Shown here piece after piece: positions 37,188 through 44,733 of a DNA stretch of 45,978 nucleotides. This stretch comes from Nostoc sp. LEGE 12450. Its GTDB lineage: Bacteria; Cyanobacteriota; Cyanobacteriia; Cyanobacteriales; Nostocaceae. Both the position numbers and the translations under genes were made by a program. The stretch covers positions 1 to 45,978 of the forward strand of contig NZ_JADEXU010000055.1 in NCBI RefSeq assembly GCF_015206895.1. Reading direction: 5' to 3'. The notes below the pieces were generated by a model, which did not search any database, was not told the origin of the DNA, and was given only the letters and a program-made list of their open reading frames with translations. Positions within the stretch are counted from its first letter, which is position 1. Each line of letters opens with the position of its first letter.

Positions 37188-37242
37188 GAAACCCCTCTTG
37201 CTTGTAATTACTTTACTATGATGCAAGCAGAGGGGGTTTTTT
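37188..37242 (+). terminator. Rho-independent terminator
   Basis: AAACCCCTCTTGCTTG (37189-37204) pairs with CAAGCAGAGGGGG (37224-37236), with one bulged position, and is followed by TTTTTT. It lies downstream of the pentapeptide-repeat gene. Confidence 0.85.
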
Positions 37243-37335
37243 GTTGGGATTGAGCCGATTTGTCTTGGTGCTATTTTGAAAGCACATAATCAATGATGCT
37301 AAGTAAGTGGGCGTAAATAATTGTTGTTGGGATAG

Positions 37336-37380
37336 GGCAACAGGCAATAGGCAATAGGCAATAGGCAATAGGTACAAGGG
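37336..37380. repeat. Heptanucleotide repeat GGCAATA
   Basis: GGCAACA, four exact GGCAATA units at 37343-37370, then GGTACAA. This is a classical cyanobacterial short tandem (STRR) tract. Confidence 0.9.
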
Positions 37381-37548
37381 TTTTAGCCTAGTTCATTTTC
37401 CTTTACATAGTTTGATTTTATTCTGTCAACTTACTTAGTTCCTACAGGGAAAACTCACTATCAAATTCGGAAAGTGAGGATGAAAGCGATTATCGCACCG
37501 TGGCAATCTCCGCTCTTCCTACTTGTTTACTTAGCACTGTTTCGCTGA

Positions 37549-38265
37549 CTATAGCCCTGCAAACCACTCATAGCCCTGATCCTCCCAATAACCTTTGAGA
37601 GGTAACAAATTGCTGACGAATGTAATTTGAGTCACCCACTTGCTTTGCTTATAGCCCAGTTTAATTGGGGATGCTAGACGTATAGGCGCACCATTATCAA
37701 CTGATAATGGTTGTCCATTCTTTTGATAAGCCATGAGAGTTTGAGGATGTACAGCAGAGGCAAGATCCCAGCTTTCATAGTAGCCATCAGCAGATTTGAA
37801 GTAGACATAGCGGACGTTTGACTTCGGCTGTACCAGGGCTACTAAGTCTCGCAATCGCACGCCTCCCCATTGAACGATCGCAGCCCAACCTTCAACACAG
37901 ACATGGCGAATTACCATTGAAGTCAAAGGAAGTTTTTCAATATCCCCCATACTCAATTGCATCGGGTTACTAACCTCGCCATCAATCTTCAGGCGAAACT
38001 GCACCGGATCAATTTGCGGCGTGAAGTCAAAGGAATTGATTAGCAATTTGTCTGCTTCTATGGCACTAACAGGAAATTCTGGAACTGGTTTCTGACTTAA
38101 CAGGAGTGCTTCTAGACGTTGGTTTAGTGGCTCAGATATTTGCCGCAGATTATCCGAGAACAAATTTGTCCCACAGCCACCTAAAAGAAAGCCTACCCCT
38201 GAAAGTCCAGATAGTTGCAGTAATTGGCGACGGGATAAGGTGCGTTTGGGAAGAATCAGACTCAT
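37549..38265 (-). CDS. YedY/MsrP-like molybdopterin-dependent oxidoreductase
   Basis: 238 residues. The N-terminus has a twin-arginine motif (SRRQLLQLSGLSGVGFLLGGC), implying Tat export of a folded cofactor enzyme; the C at residue 31 sits in a lipobox-like LGGC. The SOR/YedY molybdopterin domain includes FRLKIDGEVSNPMQLSMGDIE and RHVCVEGWAAIVQWGGVRL, with C123 as the molybdenum ligand. E. coli MsrP repairs methionine sulfoxide in the periplasm; the substrate here is not proven. It lies 7 bp downstream of a cytochrome b gene, which would supply electrons, in a cluster with thioredoxin-like and CcdA-like genes. Confidence 0.88.
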   Translation of the reverse strand: MSLILPKRTLSRRQLLQLSGLSGVGFLLGGCGTNLFSDNLRQISEPLNQRLEALLLSQKPVPEFPVSAIEADKLLINSFDFTPQIDPVQFRLKIDGEVSNPMQLSMGDIEKLPLTSMVIRHVCVEGWAAIVQWGGVRLRDLVALVQPKSNVRYVYFKSADGYYESWDLASAVHPQTLMAYQKNGQPLSVDNGAPIRLASPIKLGYKQSKWVTQITFVSNLLPLKGYWEDQGYEWFAGL

Positions 38266-38272
38266 ATTACCT

Positions 38273-38869
38273 CTACAGGAACATAGACTTAACTAGACGG
38301 ATGCTTCCTACCTTCAGGGCAAGTAAGGAATGAGCAATTGTAAACAGTATGACTGTGGGAACAGTGATAAAGTGAACAGTGCGTAGAGTTTGCCAACTAC
38401 CAAACAGCCCCGAAAGCCAATGCAGTTGGGCAGGTTTGTACATCGCCAGACCACTTAAGATTGCCAGCAGTAGCACTGGAATGATAGCAGTATAAACTAG
38501 CCGATGCCATGCGTAATTTTTGCGCTTTGGGTTCTGGCTGACTTGCAATGCTTTTAAGTCACCACCATCGGCAAAGCGACGCTGCCAACGACGAGTTACA
38601 AAGATATAAAGCCCATACCAAAGTAAGTTCAGCGAAAATAGCCACATAACAGCAAAATGCCAGTGTCTGCCACCCCCAAGCCAACCTCCCAGCAAGATAA
38701 AGTCAGGAAAATGCCAACCTGCACGCCCGCCAAATACCGGATTAGCATTATAGATTTGCAGTCCGCTAGTAATCATCAACATGAGACTGATGATATTAAT
38801 CCAGTGAAAGGTCTTTGATAAAAAAGTCTGACTTGGTATTGAGCGGACTTTGCGTTTAGATGAGATCAT
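38273..38869 (-). CDS. Cytochrome b (b561/Ni-Fe-hydrogenase b-type) membrane subunit
   Basis: 198 residues with four membrane spans. Histidines that could bind two b hemes are seen in KTFHWINIISLML (span 1), HWHFAVMWLF (span 2), WHRLVYTAIIP (span 3) and VHFITVPTVILFTIAHSLLA (span 4). This is the cytochrome b561-like / thiosulfate-reductase cytochrome b pattern rather than the MsrQ/YedZ family. It probably passes electrons from the quinone pool to the molybdoenzyme encoded 7 bp downstream. It starts 112 bp after the CcdA-like gene on the same strand. Confidence 0.82.
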   Translation of the reverse strand: MISSKRKVRSIPSQTFLSKTFHWINIISLMLMITSGLQIYNANPVFGGRAGWHFPDFILLGGWLGGGRHWHFAVMWLFSLNLLWYGLYIFVTRRWQRRFADGGDLKALQVSQNPKRKNYAWHRLVYTAIIPVLLLAILSGLAMYKPAQLHWLSGLFGSWQTLRTVHFITVPTVILFTIAHSLLALKVGSIRLVKSMFL

Positions 38870-38981
38870 ACCAATTTTGGATTTTGAATTTTGGATCTTA
38901 GATTTTTAGATTGTTCCCAATCAGACTTTTGGATTGGTTTCTTCTAATGCAAAATCTAAAATTGGCACGCTTATGGCTGTC

Positions 38982-39674
38982 TCACAAAGGTTGAGTAGGA
39001 AAAAACGGAGCCAGCCAAAGTTGTATCTGGACATCCCAACCGAGAAGAATAGCAATTGCTGTTGTTGCGATCGCTACGCCACCTACACGCTGTAACACTG
39101 CACTCTGGGCGCGGAGATTGAGGATTCGTTGGCTGAATACTCGTCCACCGTAAGCGATCGCTAATAAAGGTAAACCTGCTCCGATTCCATAAACAACCAG
39201 TAGCCAAAATGCACCTGTGACTTGATGATTAACTGCCGCTAGGACTAAAATTCCTCCCAAAACCGGCCCAGCACAGGGAGTCCACAAAAGCCCTAACTGA
39301 GTTCCTAGCCAAAACTCTCCCATGAGTCCAATTCGTGGAGGTTTTTTAGCCAAATTGCCCACTGGAATATAAGTAAATATTCGGTAACTCCAGGTGGGAA
39401 AAATTGCAATTAATCCCAAAAATAAAAGAAGTGCTATCGCGCCACTCCGTAATAAATTAGCCAAACCTGTGAACCAGACTGATGTTACACCAAGTAAGCT
39501 ACCTGCCAGCGCAAAACCAGCGATTAATCCCCCTACCAGTGCGACTGGGCCGTAAGTATGCGATTGGAGCGAGCGCCCTAATAGCACAGGCAAAATCGGT
39601 AAAACACAGGGTGAAAGGACATTCAAAACTCCCCCCAATAAAGCCAGACTAATTGATAAAGTAGAAGTCGTCAT
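38982..39674 (-). CDS. CcdA-like thiol-disulfide transporter (DsbD transmembrane domain family)
   Basis: 230 residues with six membrane spans. The two redox cysteines are at C23 in LSPCVLPILP and C134 in WTPCAGPVLGG, the paired Cys-Pro motifs of CcdA/DsbD. It carries reducing equivalents from cytoplasmic thioredoxin across the membrane, for cytochrome c maturation or periplasmic thiol enzymes. The gene starts 8 bp after the stop of the TlpA-like gene, so the partner outside the membrane is very probably that protein. Together they resemble a split DipZ. Confidence 0.9.
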   Translation of the reverse strand: MTTSTLSISLALLGGVLNVLSPCVLPILPVLLGRSLQSHTYGPVALVGGLIAGFALAGSLLGVTSVWFTGLANLLRSGAIALLLFLGLIAIFPTWSYRIFTYIPVGNLAKKPPRIGLMGEFWLGTQLGLLWTPCAGPVLGGILVLAAVNHQVTGAFWLLVVYGIGAGLPLLAIAYGGRVFSQRILNLRAQSAVLQRVGGVAIATTAIAILLGWDVQIQLWLAPFFPTQPL

Positions 39675-39682
39675 AATTGCTT

Positions 39683-40291
39683 CTACCCCAATAGCTGGCG
39701 GATAGTTTGCTCTATTTTTTCGTATGCTCCTTCACCAATATGGTCATATTGTAGTAAACCCTGGCGATCGGCTATAAATATATGGGGCCAATACTGATTT
39801 TCGTAAGCATTCCAAGTTTTATACTCGTTATCAACTGGAACCGGATAAGTAATTTGATGTTGTCGTAACGCCTTTTTTATATTGTTCGGATCTCGCTCAA
39901 AAGCAAACTCTGGTGTGTGGATACCAATCACCTTGAGTCCCTGCGACTCATACTGCTTATGCCATCTAGTGATGTAAGGCAGGGTACGCTGGCAGTTAAT
40001 ACAAGCAAAAGTCCAAAACTGGATCAGAATAACACTGCCTTTGAGGTCAGCGATCGACAAAGGAGTAGAATTAAGCCACTGACTGATACCCTGAAACTCT
40101 GGTAAATTATTACCTGCTGGAGTTTTCACTGTAATGGTTTCTGAGTCTTGCGTCTTGTTACTTTTTGCAGGAGATATAGAAGGGGCATTCACTTTTCTGA
40201 AGTTGGAGAATGTTGTAGCTGCACCGATTCCGACAACCCCTAACCCAAGATAAAAAAGTAACTGACGGCGGCGGAGCAGGTTGTGATTCAT
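39683..40291 (-). CDS. TlpA/DipZ-like membrane-anchored thioredoxin
   Basis: 202 residues from ATG 40291, which has AGGAG eight bases upstream; a TTG further up is rejected. An N-terminal RRRQLLFYLGLGVVGIGAAT segment is a signal anchor or Tat-like leader. The redoxin domain (about 68-200) has the active-site pair C97-x-x-C100 in FWTFACINCQRT and the cis-Pro region WPHIFIAD. The YITRWHKQYESQGLKVIGIH and HTPEF pieces match DipZ-type C-terminal domains. It should act outside the cytoplasm and be reduced by the CcdA-like protein encoded next. Confidence 0.88.
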   Translation of the reverse strand: MNHNLLRRRQLLFYLGLGVVGIGAATTFSNFRKVNAPSISPAKSNKTQDSETITVKTPAGNNLPEFQGISQWLNSTPLSIADLKGSVILIQFWTFACINCQRTLPYITRWHKQYESQGLKVIGIHTPEFAFERDPNNIKKALRQHQITYPVPVDNEYKTWNAYENQYWPHIFIADRQGLLQYDHIGEGAYEKIEQTIRQLLG

Positions 40292-40402
40292 CAGAATTTC
40301 TCCTGTTGAGGTCAAAGCGCCAAAGTATAGGGATTAGCTTAAAATTTTCCTGGTAAGCAGCCCCTAATCTTAGTACAAGAAAAGTGAGATGCAAGGCTGT
40401 GG

Positions 40403-40756
40403 CTAGGGCTTGGTGGAAGCCGGAGATTGCTTCATAGCATCGCCAGCTTTGTCTTTACCCATTGCATCTTTACCCATTGCATCGCCAGCTTTGTCTTTAC
40501 CCATTGCATCTTTGCCCATAGCACCGCCAGCTTTGTCCTTACCCATTGCATCTTTGCCCATAGCACCGCCAGCTTTATCCTTACTCATAGCATCGCCAGC
40601 TTTATCTTTACCCATTGCATCGCCAGCTTTATCTTTACTCATTGCAGGAGAGGCTTCAGGGGAAATTTGATTGTTGCTTGCAGGACTGCTAGAGCAAGCA
40701 GTGAGACTGGTCGTTAAGCTTAAACCAGCAATTAAACAAAGTATTTTCCAGTTCAT
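40403..40756 (-). CDS. Pentapeptide MXKDX-repeat lipoprotein
   Basis: 117 residues. A lipoprotein signal peptide ends in the lipobox LTAC (C21). The rest is low-complexity: nine MxKDx units (MSKDK, MGKDK, MGKDA) mostly separated by AGDA or AGGA, from about residue 39 to 110. This matches the small secreted MXKDX-repeat family, whose function is unknown. The underlying DNA is a tandem array of 15- and 27-base units, so copy number may vary between strains. It is about 110 bp upstream of the TlpA-like gene on the same strand and may lead the redox operon. Confidence 0.82.
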   Translation of the reverse strand: MNWKILCLIAGLSLTTSLTACSSSPASNNQISPEASPAMSKDKAGDAMGKDKAGDAMSKDKAGGAMGKDAMGKDKAGGAMGKDAMGKDKAGDAMGKDAMGKDKAGDAMKQSPASTKP

Positions 40757-41446
40757 AGTCTTCTTTCGTCCTTTGGATAGTTCTTTTTGTATTGATTGAC
40801 TCAGAGAAAATTAAGCTACGAGCAGATTCATCAACGCTATTGAGATAAAGAAGATGCCTTCTTGTAGAGGATTTCATCAGATACTTGTTACTGATGTTTG
40901 ATTTATCCCGAACATCTAAAGTATCTCTATAATGGCTGAGAGCTTATTGAAACTAAGCCATAATTTTCATAAATTTATCCCTTGAGAAAATTTAGTTAAT
41001 TCTCAGCATTTTCTCAGGTATTCATGGTAACTCAAAGCCAGAATCTAATTTAGGTATTATTTCAGCAAAATCTCATAGTGAAGAATGTAGAGATTTTGCA
41101 CTGCTACGTCTATACAAGGGTTCTGGATAACGCACGTTTAATTGCTGGAGATGTTTAATCCTAAGAGTTTCAGAACAAACCTATCTCTGGCTGGCTATCC
41201 TGAACTTTGGAACATCCTAAAAAATTGGTGCTTAAGACTTAATATACGATGCCTACGGCAGCAAGCTACACCACCCAAATTTATTAAGTAATATTTTGTT
41301 AGTGAAGAATATCTACGCTTTGATGATCCTGATACTAATCTATGGACAACAGAGGAACAAAGCGACTTTTAGAATATTTATGCAAATCTGACCATTATGC
41401 CAGCGCTAACTAGCGATTAGGGTGGGTAATAGCCCACCCTAAGACT
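40757..41446. other. Long intergenic region between the redox cluster and rpmA
   Basis: 690 bp, mostly AT-rich, with no complete gene. The right part has a 26-codon frame without a start codon (41292-41371, ...EEYLRFDDPDTNLWTTEEQ) that looks like the tail of a decayed gene, and a terminator for rpmA at 41417-41442. The promoter of the MXKDX lipoprotein gene should be at the left end. Confidence 0.5.
41417..41442 (-). terminator. Hairpin downstream of rpmA
   Basis: TTAGGGTGGG (41417-41426) pairs perfectly with CCCACCCTAA (41433-41442) around a six-base loop, five bases after the rpmA stop. It is probably the transcript end of rplU-rpmA, though no long T run follows. Confidence 0.65.
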
Positions 41447-41743
41447 TTAACTTGCTACTGCTTCAGCAGGGGCTGTCTCAACAGCAGTTATAGGTAAATA
41501 AACACTAACTTTTTTACGGGTTTTGCCCTTTCTCTCAAACATTACAACACCGTCGATTAAGGCGAACAGAGTGTCATCGCTACCAATACCGACGTTGTTG
41601 CCAGGGTGAAATTTGGTACCGCGCTGACGCACGAGAATGTTTCCTGCACGCACAACTTGACCGCCATAACGCTTGACACCCAGACGTTGGGCATTAGAAT
41701 CACGACCGTTGCGTGTACTACCCGTTCCTTTCTTATGAGCCAT
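41447..41743 (-). CDS. rpmA: 50S ribosomal protein L27
   Basis: 98 residues. [20 protein letters not shown] and then [21 protein letters not shown] are diagnostic of bL27, which reaches into the peptidyl-transferase centre with its N-terminus. No N-terminal cleavage extension of the Firmicutes type is present. It is 30 bp downstream of rplU in the usual rplU-rpmA order. The C-terminal tail ([12 protein letters not shown]) is a lineage-specific extension. Confidence 0.98.
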   Translation of the reverse strand: MAHKKGTGSTRNGRDSNAQRLGVKRYGGQVVRAGNILVRQRGTKFHPGNNVGIGSDDTLFALIDGVVMFERKGKTRKKVSVYLPITAVETAPAEAVAS

Positions 41744-41773
41744 GATTTCCTCTTATGTATTTACTTCTTTTTA

Positions 41774-42181
41774 TTATTCAGCAGCGGTTTCAACTTCTTC
41801 GGCAGGAGTCTCATCTAAAACGGGGGTTTCCTTCTCCGCTTCTCCTTGGGCAACAAATACTTCACCGTTAAGGGTGATGGAGTCAATCATAAGTCTGGTA
41901 ATTTCCTGACGATGCCCCCGCTTTTTACGGGTTTTCTTTTTCGGCTTCATCTTGTACACCAAGACTTTACGACCTCTGTAATGTCGCATTACAGTCCCTT
42001 CTACAGTTGCACCTGTCACTAGTGGCTGTCCAATGCTGACTGCGCCATCGTGCTGCACGAGTAATACGGAGTCTATTGTAACTTTTTCATCTGGTTCGGT
42101 GGGAAGCAGTTCAATGTCATAAAACCGCCCTGGCTCTACTCGTATTTGTTTACCGCCAGTTTCAATAATCGCGTAAGTCAT
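41774..42181 (-). CDS. rplU: 50S ribosomal protein L21
   Basis: 135 residues from ATG 42181 (MTYAIIETGGKQIRVEPGRF), the canonical bL21 opening, with AAGGA upstream. An in-frame ATG 40 codons earlier (42301) is rejected because the added residues are not L21-like. KMKPKKKTRKKRGHRQEITRL is the basic rRNA-binding core. The C-terminal acidic tail (ETPVLDETPAEEVETAAE) is an extension compared with E. coli. It begins the rplU-rpmA operon. Confidence 0.97.
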   Translation of the reverse strand: MTYAIIETGGKQIRVEPGRFYDIELLPTEPDEKVTIDSVLLVQHDGAVSIGQPLVTGATVEGTVMRHYRGRKVLVYKMKPKKKTRKKRGHRQEITRLMIDSITLNGEVFVAQGEAEKETPVLDETPAEEVETAAE

Positions 42182-42613
42182 GGAATTGTCCTTGAGGTTG
42201 CCGTACAGGTAGCTGGTTTTTATCTCGTGTAGAGAGGTTTTTGCCAACTTTTGTAATATGTCTACCTGATCCGAGCAGGAATTAGACAGACAATCTAACA
42301 TACTATTTTATCCACAGGTGCTAAGTCAAGCTTCCATTTGCCAAAATCCGTGATGGCGATCGCTTACCCAAAAATCAGAATTGATGCTTTTTATTTAAAA
42401 ACTGCTTCTATCTTAGGAATGATTTTTATAAACTAGTAGAAATATTTTAGACTCAAACTTATAGTTTCTTGTCAAAATTCACACATTTATCTTATTTGTT
42501 TTAAAATTAAACTTACAACGCTTAATCTAATAGTTCTTTACAGAATTTAGTGAACCGAAAAAATTAAATTCATACATTCAAACCTGATATTTAAAACAGG
42601 AGATGGATTTGTC
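42182..42613. other. Divergent promoter region between rplU and Nif11-like gene
   Basis: 432 bp of AT-rich DNA that should contain both promoters. The 120 bp before rplU form an open leader that may be transcribed. No RNA family was recognised. One HIP1 octamer lies at about 42357. Confidence 0.5.
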
Positions 42614-42847
42614 ATGACACAGCAAAATGCTACCCGACTTTTTCAAGCCGTAAAAAAAGATCAAGCATTGCAGCAAAAGCTTAAAGCAACAGCTGATCCA
42701 CAAGCTTTCATCAAGATTGCTAAAGAGCGTGGTTATGACTTCACAACTGATGAACTGGAAAATGAAATCAACAAGTTATCAGAAGAAGATTTAGCCGCCA
42801 TTGTCAATCCAGGATGGGGAACTAGACGGCACATTCTTCCTAGATAA
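42614..42847 (+). CDS. Nif11-domain small peptide (possible RiPP precursor relative)
   Basis: 77 residues. ATRLFQAVKKDQALQQKLKA, then PQAFIKIAKERGYDFTTDEL and NEINKLSEEDLAAIV, is the Nif11 leader domain found in nitrile-hydratase-like leader peptides of ribosomally made natural products. In precursors the leader ends with a GG-type cleavage site and a Cys/Ser/Thr-rich core. Here the tail is NPGWGTRRHILPR, with no Cys and a single Thr. No maturation enzyme or transporter lies nearby. It is therefore either a stand-alone Nif11 protein or an orphan precursor. AGGAG lies about 11 bases before ATG. Confidence 0.8.
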   Translation: MTQQNATRLFQAVKKDQALQQKLKATADPQAFIKIAKERGYDFTTDELENEINKLSEEDLAAIVNPGWGTRRHILPR

Positions 42848-42981
42848 TTCCTATTCTAGGAAACTGAAAGTATAGGAACAACTGAATTGACAAGTTTTGC
42901 TCCTCAAGGGGATACCGTTGCATCATCTCCTTTAGGGGCATTTCTGTGAAATTAAGCAACTCTGCTTCCCATCTCCCCACC

Positions 42982-43089
42982 CAATACTTTTCGGTTAAAC
43001 CCAATAATCTCTCTTTTGGTCTGGGGAAAGGGAAATTCAAACCCTTTCCGTTTCCCCTTTCCCCCTTCCCCCTTAACCGAAAAGTATTG
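42982..43089. mobile_element. MITE, 108 bp, 17-bp perfect terminal inverted repeats and 10-bp target duplication
   Basis: CAATACTTTTCGGTTAA (42982-42998) is inverted exactly at 43073-43089. The ten bases TCTCCCCACC occur directly on both sides (42972-42981 and 43090-43099), as expected for a target-site duplication. The interior holds a purine/pyrimidine hairpin (GGGGAAAGGGAAA against TTTCCGTTTCCCC) and no gene. A related terminus occurs at 32659-32769. Confidence 0.88.
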
Positions 43090-43143
43090 TCTCCCCACCT
43101 GCCTAACTCGTGAGTTAGGATGGCTATATTTTAATCAGGTGAT

Positions 43144-44232
43144 ATGGAAAGAATAGAAGTTGAGCAAAGAACTATTTTAATTGGTTTGGCAGGTAGCCAC
43201 GGCTATGGTTTAAATCGTCCTAATTCAGATTTTGATTATCGGGGAGTATTTATCGCGCCCAAAAGATACTACTTGGGATTTGATCGTATAGAACAAAAAG
43301 ATACTGGTTGGGATGAACCAGGAATATTTTCATTCCTGAATGGCAACAAAGACACAGTTATATATGAATTAAGAAAAATACTGCTGTTATTAGCGGGTGC
43401 GAATCCCAATGTTTTAGAATTGCTCTGGTTAAATAACTATCCTTTTGTAAGCGCAGTCGGAAAGCATTTAATTAATCATAAGCAGCTATTTTTGAGCAAG
43501 AAGGTAAAACATACTTACACTGGTTATGCCTTTGCTCAAATCAAAAAGATGGAAACTCATCGTAAATGGTTGTTAAAGCCACCACAAAAAAAGCCAATAC
43601 CATCTGACTTCGCCATAGAAGACGAAGCCCCCCTCAGCAAAGATGAGCTAAATGCTTTTCTGGAGTATCTTTATAACTTAATCAGAGGACGAATTGAGTT
43701 TTTGGAAGAAGCGGAACAGTTATACAAATTGCTGACGGCAGATATTGATTTTAAAGGAGTGTTAAAACAATATACTTTACCCGATGAAACTTTAGAATAT
43801 ACTCAAAATTTAACCAATAGCCGTAAAGATTTTATCCGCCTGCTTCAAAAAAGCCAAAATTATCAAATAGCTTTAAGAGAATGGAAGGCTTATTTATCTT
43901 GGCAGGAAAATAGAAATCCGGCTAGAGCAGAAATGGAAAGAAAGTCGGGTTTTGACCTCAAACATGGGATGCACTGCATTAGATTATTACGCAGTGGAGT
44001 AGAAATATTGCGTCAAGGTGAAGTGATTGTAGATAGAAGAATAGCTGGTGATGTTGAAGATTTAAGAGCTATTTTGAAGGGTGAGTATTCTTATGAGCAA
44101 GTGATGAAAATGGCAGAAGATTTAGTCGCTGAGATGGAGGTTGTTTACGAACAATCTATCCTCCCTGACAAACCTGATTTAGAGGAAATTAATAAGTTGT
44201 GTATGGAATTGGTAGAAATGCAGAATTGGTGA
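43144..44232 (+). CDS. RlaP-like predicted nucleotidyltransferase
   Basis: 362 residues. The polymerase-beta-type nucleotidyltransferase core is at the N-terminus: GLAGSHGYGLNRPNSDFDYRG, with G17-S18 and the metal ligands D29 and D31, followed by RGVFIAPKRYYLG. ELRKILLLLAGANPNVLELLW and the helical remainder, including GFDLKHGMHCIRLLRSGVEIL, match the DUF/RlaP family linked in some bacteria to RNA repair. It would transfer a nucleotide to RNA, protein or a small molecule; the acceptor is unknown. No RNA ligase or other repair gene is adjacent. Start ATG 43144 lies shortly after the MITE. Confidence 0.82.
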   Translation: MERIEVEQRTILIGLAGSHGYGLNRPNSDFDYRGVFIAPKRYYLGFDRIEQKDTGWDEPGIFSFLNGNKDTVIYELRKILLLLAGANPNVLELLWLNNYPFVSAVGKHLINHKQLFLSKKVKHTYTGYAFAQIKKMETHRKWLLKPPQKKPIPSDFAIEDEAPLSKDELNAFLEYLYNLIRGRIEFLEEAEQLYKLLTADIDFKGVLKQYTLPDETLEYTQNLTNSRKDFIRLLQKSQNYQIALREWKAYLSWQENRNPARAEMERKSGFDLKHGMHCIRLLRSGVEILRQGEVIVDRRIAGDVEDLRAILKGEYSYEQVMKMAEDLVAEMEVVYEQSILPDKPDLEEINKLCMELVEMQNW

Positions 44233-44314
44233 TTGGGCGCATTGGGGATTGGGTATGGGGCATGAGGCATTGTTAATTAGTTTCTTCCCCATTCCCTATT
44301 CCCTATTCCCCATT
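44231..44314. repeat. Heptamer-type repeat tract
   Basis: Purine-rich units (GATTGGG, GGATTGGG, TATGGGG, CATGAGG) are followed by three pyrimidine units ATTCCCT/ATTCCCT/ATTCCCC (44290-44311). The two halves are roughly complementary and may fold between the converging genes. Confidence 0.7.
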
Positions 44315-44612
44315 AAATACTGTACATTAAATCAGCAAATCCATAGAGGCTGATGATCAGCAATAACGATGCTGTTAGTTGGGTAATTCGCGCCTGGGGT
44401 GAGGGTGCGATCGCTTCCCGCACCAATATAGAAATAGATGCCCCAACTACTAGGCTCAAGCCTAAGATTAAATAGGGTAGTCTGTCTGGTAAAACACTAG
44501 CTATTGCCAGCATAGCGATCGCTAATAAAAGCATCAATAATTCTATAAACCTGGGTGGGTTGTATTGGCTAGATAAAACAAAGCTGTTGAACCAAAAAGA
44601 CCAAAATCTCAT
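44313..44612 (-). CDS. Small membrane protein, unrecognised
   Basis: 99 residues with three hydrophobic spans (about 23-41 LIELLMLLLAIAMLAIASVL type, 47-65 YLILGLSLVVGASISIL, 80-98 LTASLLLIISLYGFADLMYS). No motif of known function. It begins with an aromatic-rich RFWSFWFNSF. It lies between convergent RlaP-like and co-oriented chlI genes; HIP1 sites inside the frame and the length of open frame suggest a real gene. Probably located in the cytoplasmic or thylakoid membrane. Confidence 0.65.
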   Translation of the reverse strand: MRFWSFWFNSFVLSSQYNPPRFIELLMLLLAIAMLAIASVLPDRLPYLILGLSLVVGASISILVREAIAPSPQARITQLTASLLLIISLYGFADLMYSI

Positions 44613-44733
44613 AGTCAGTGTTGAATATTGTTAACGGTAGCGGGGACTTTAGCCCGTGCTGAGTTAAGAGTTGTTAGTTATGAAGCAGCTTTCCATTCAA
44701 AACTTTTAACTCCTAACTCCTCACTTCTAATTT

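Larger units (their letters stand above)
37090..37548. other. Intergenic region between pentapeptide gene and molybdoenzyme gene
   Basis: About 460 bp between convergent genes. It contains the terminator at 37188-37242 and a heptamer tract at 37336-37380. No gene is visible. Confidence 0.6.

Noticed and set aside
42182..42301. 40-residue N-terminal extension of L21
   Set aside because: L21 proteins begin at MTYAIIETGG-type sequence, and AAGGA precedes that ATG.
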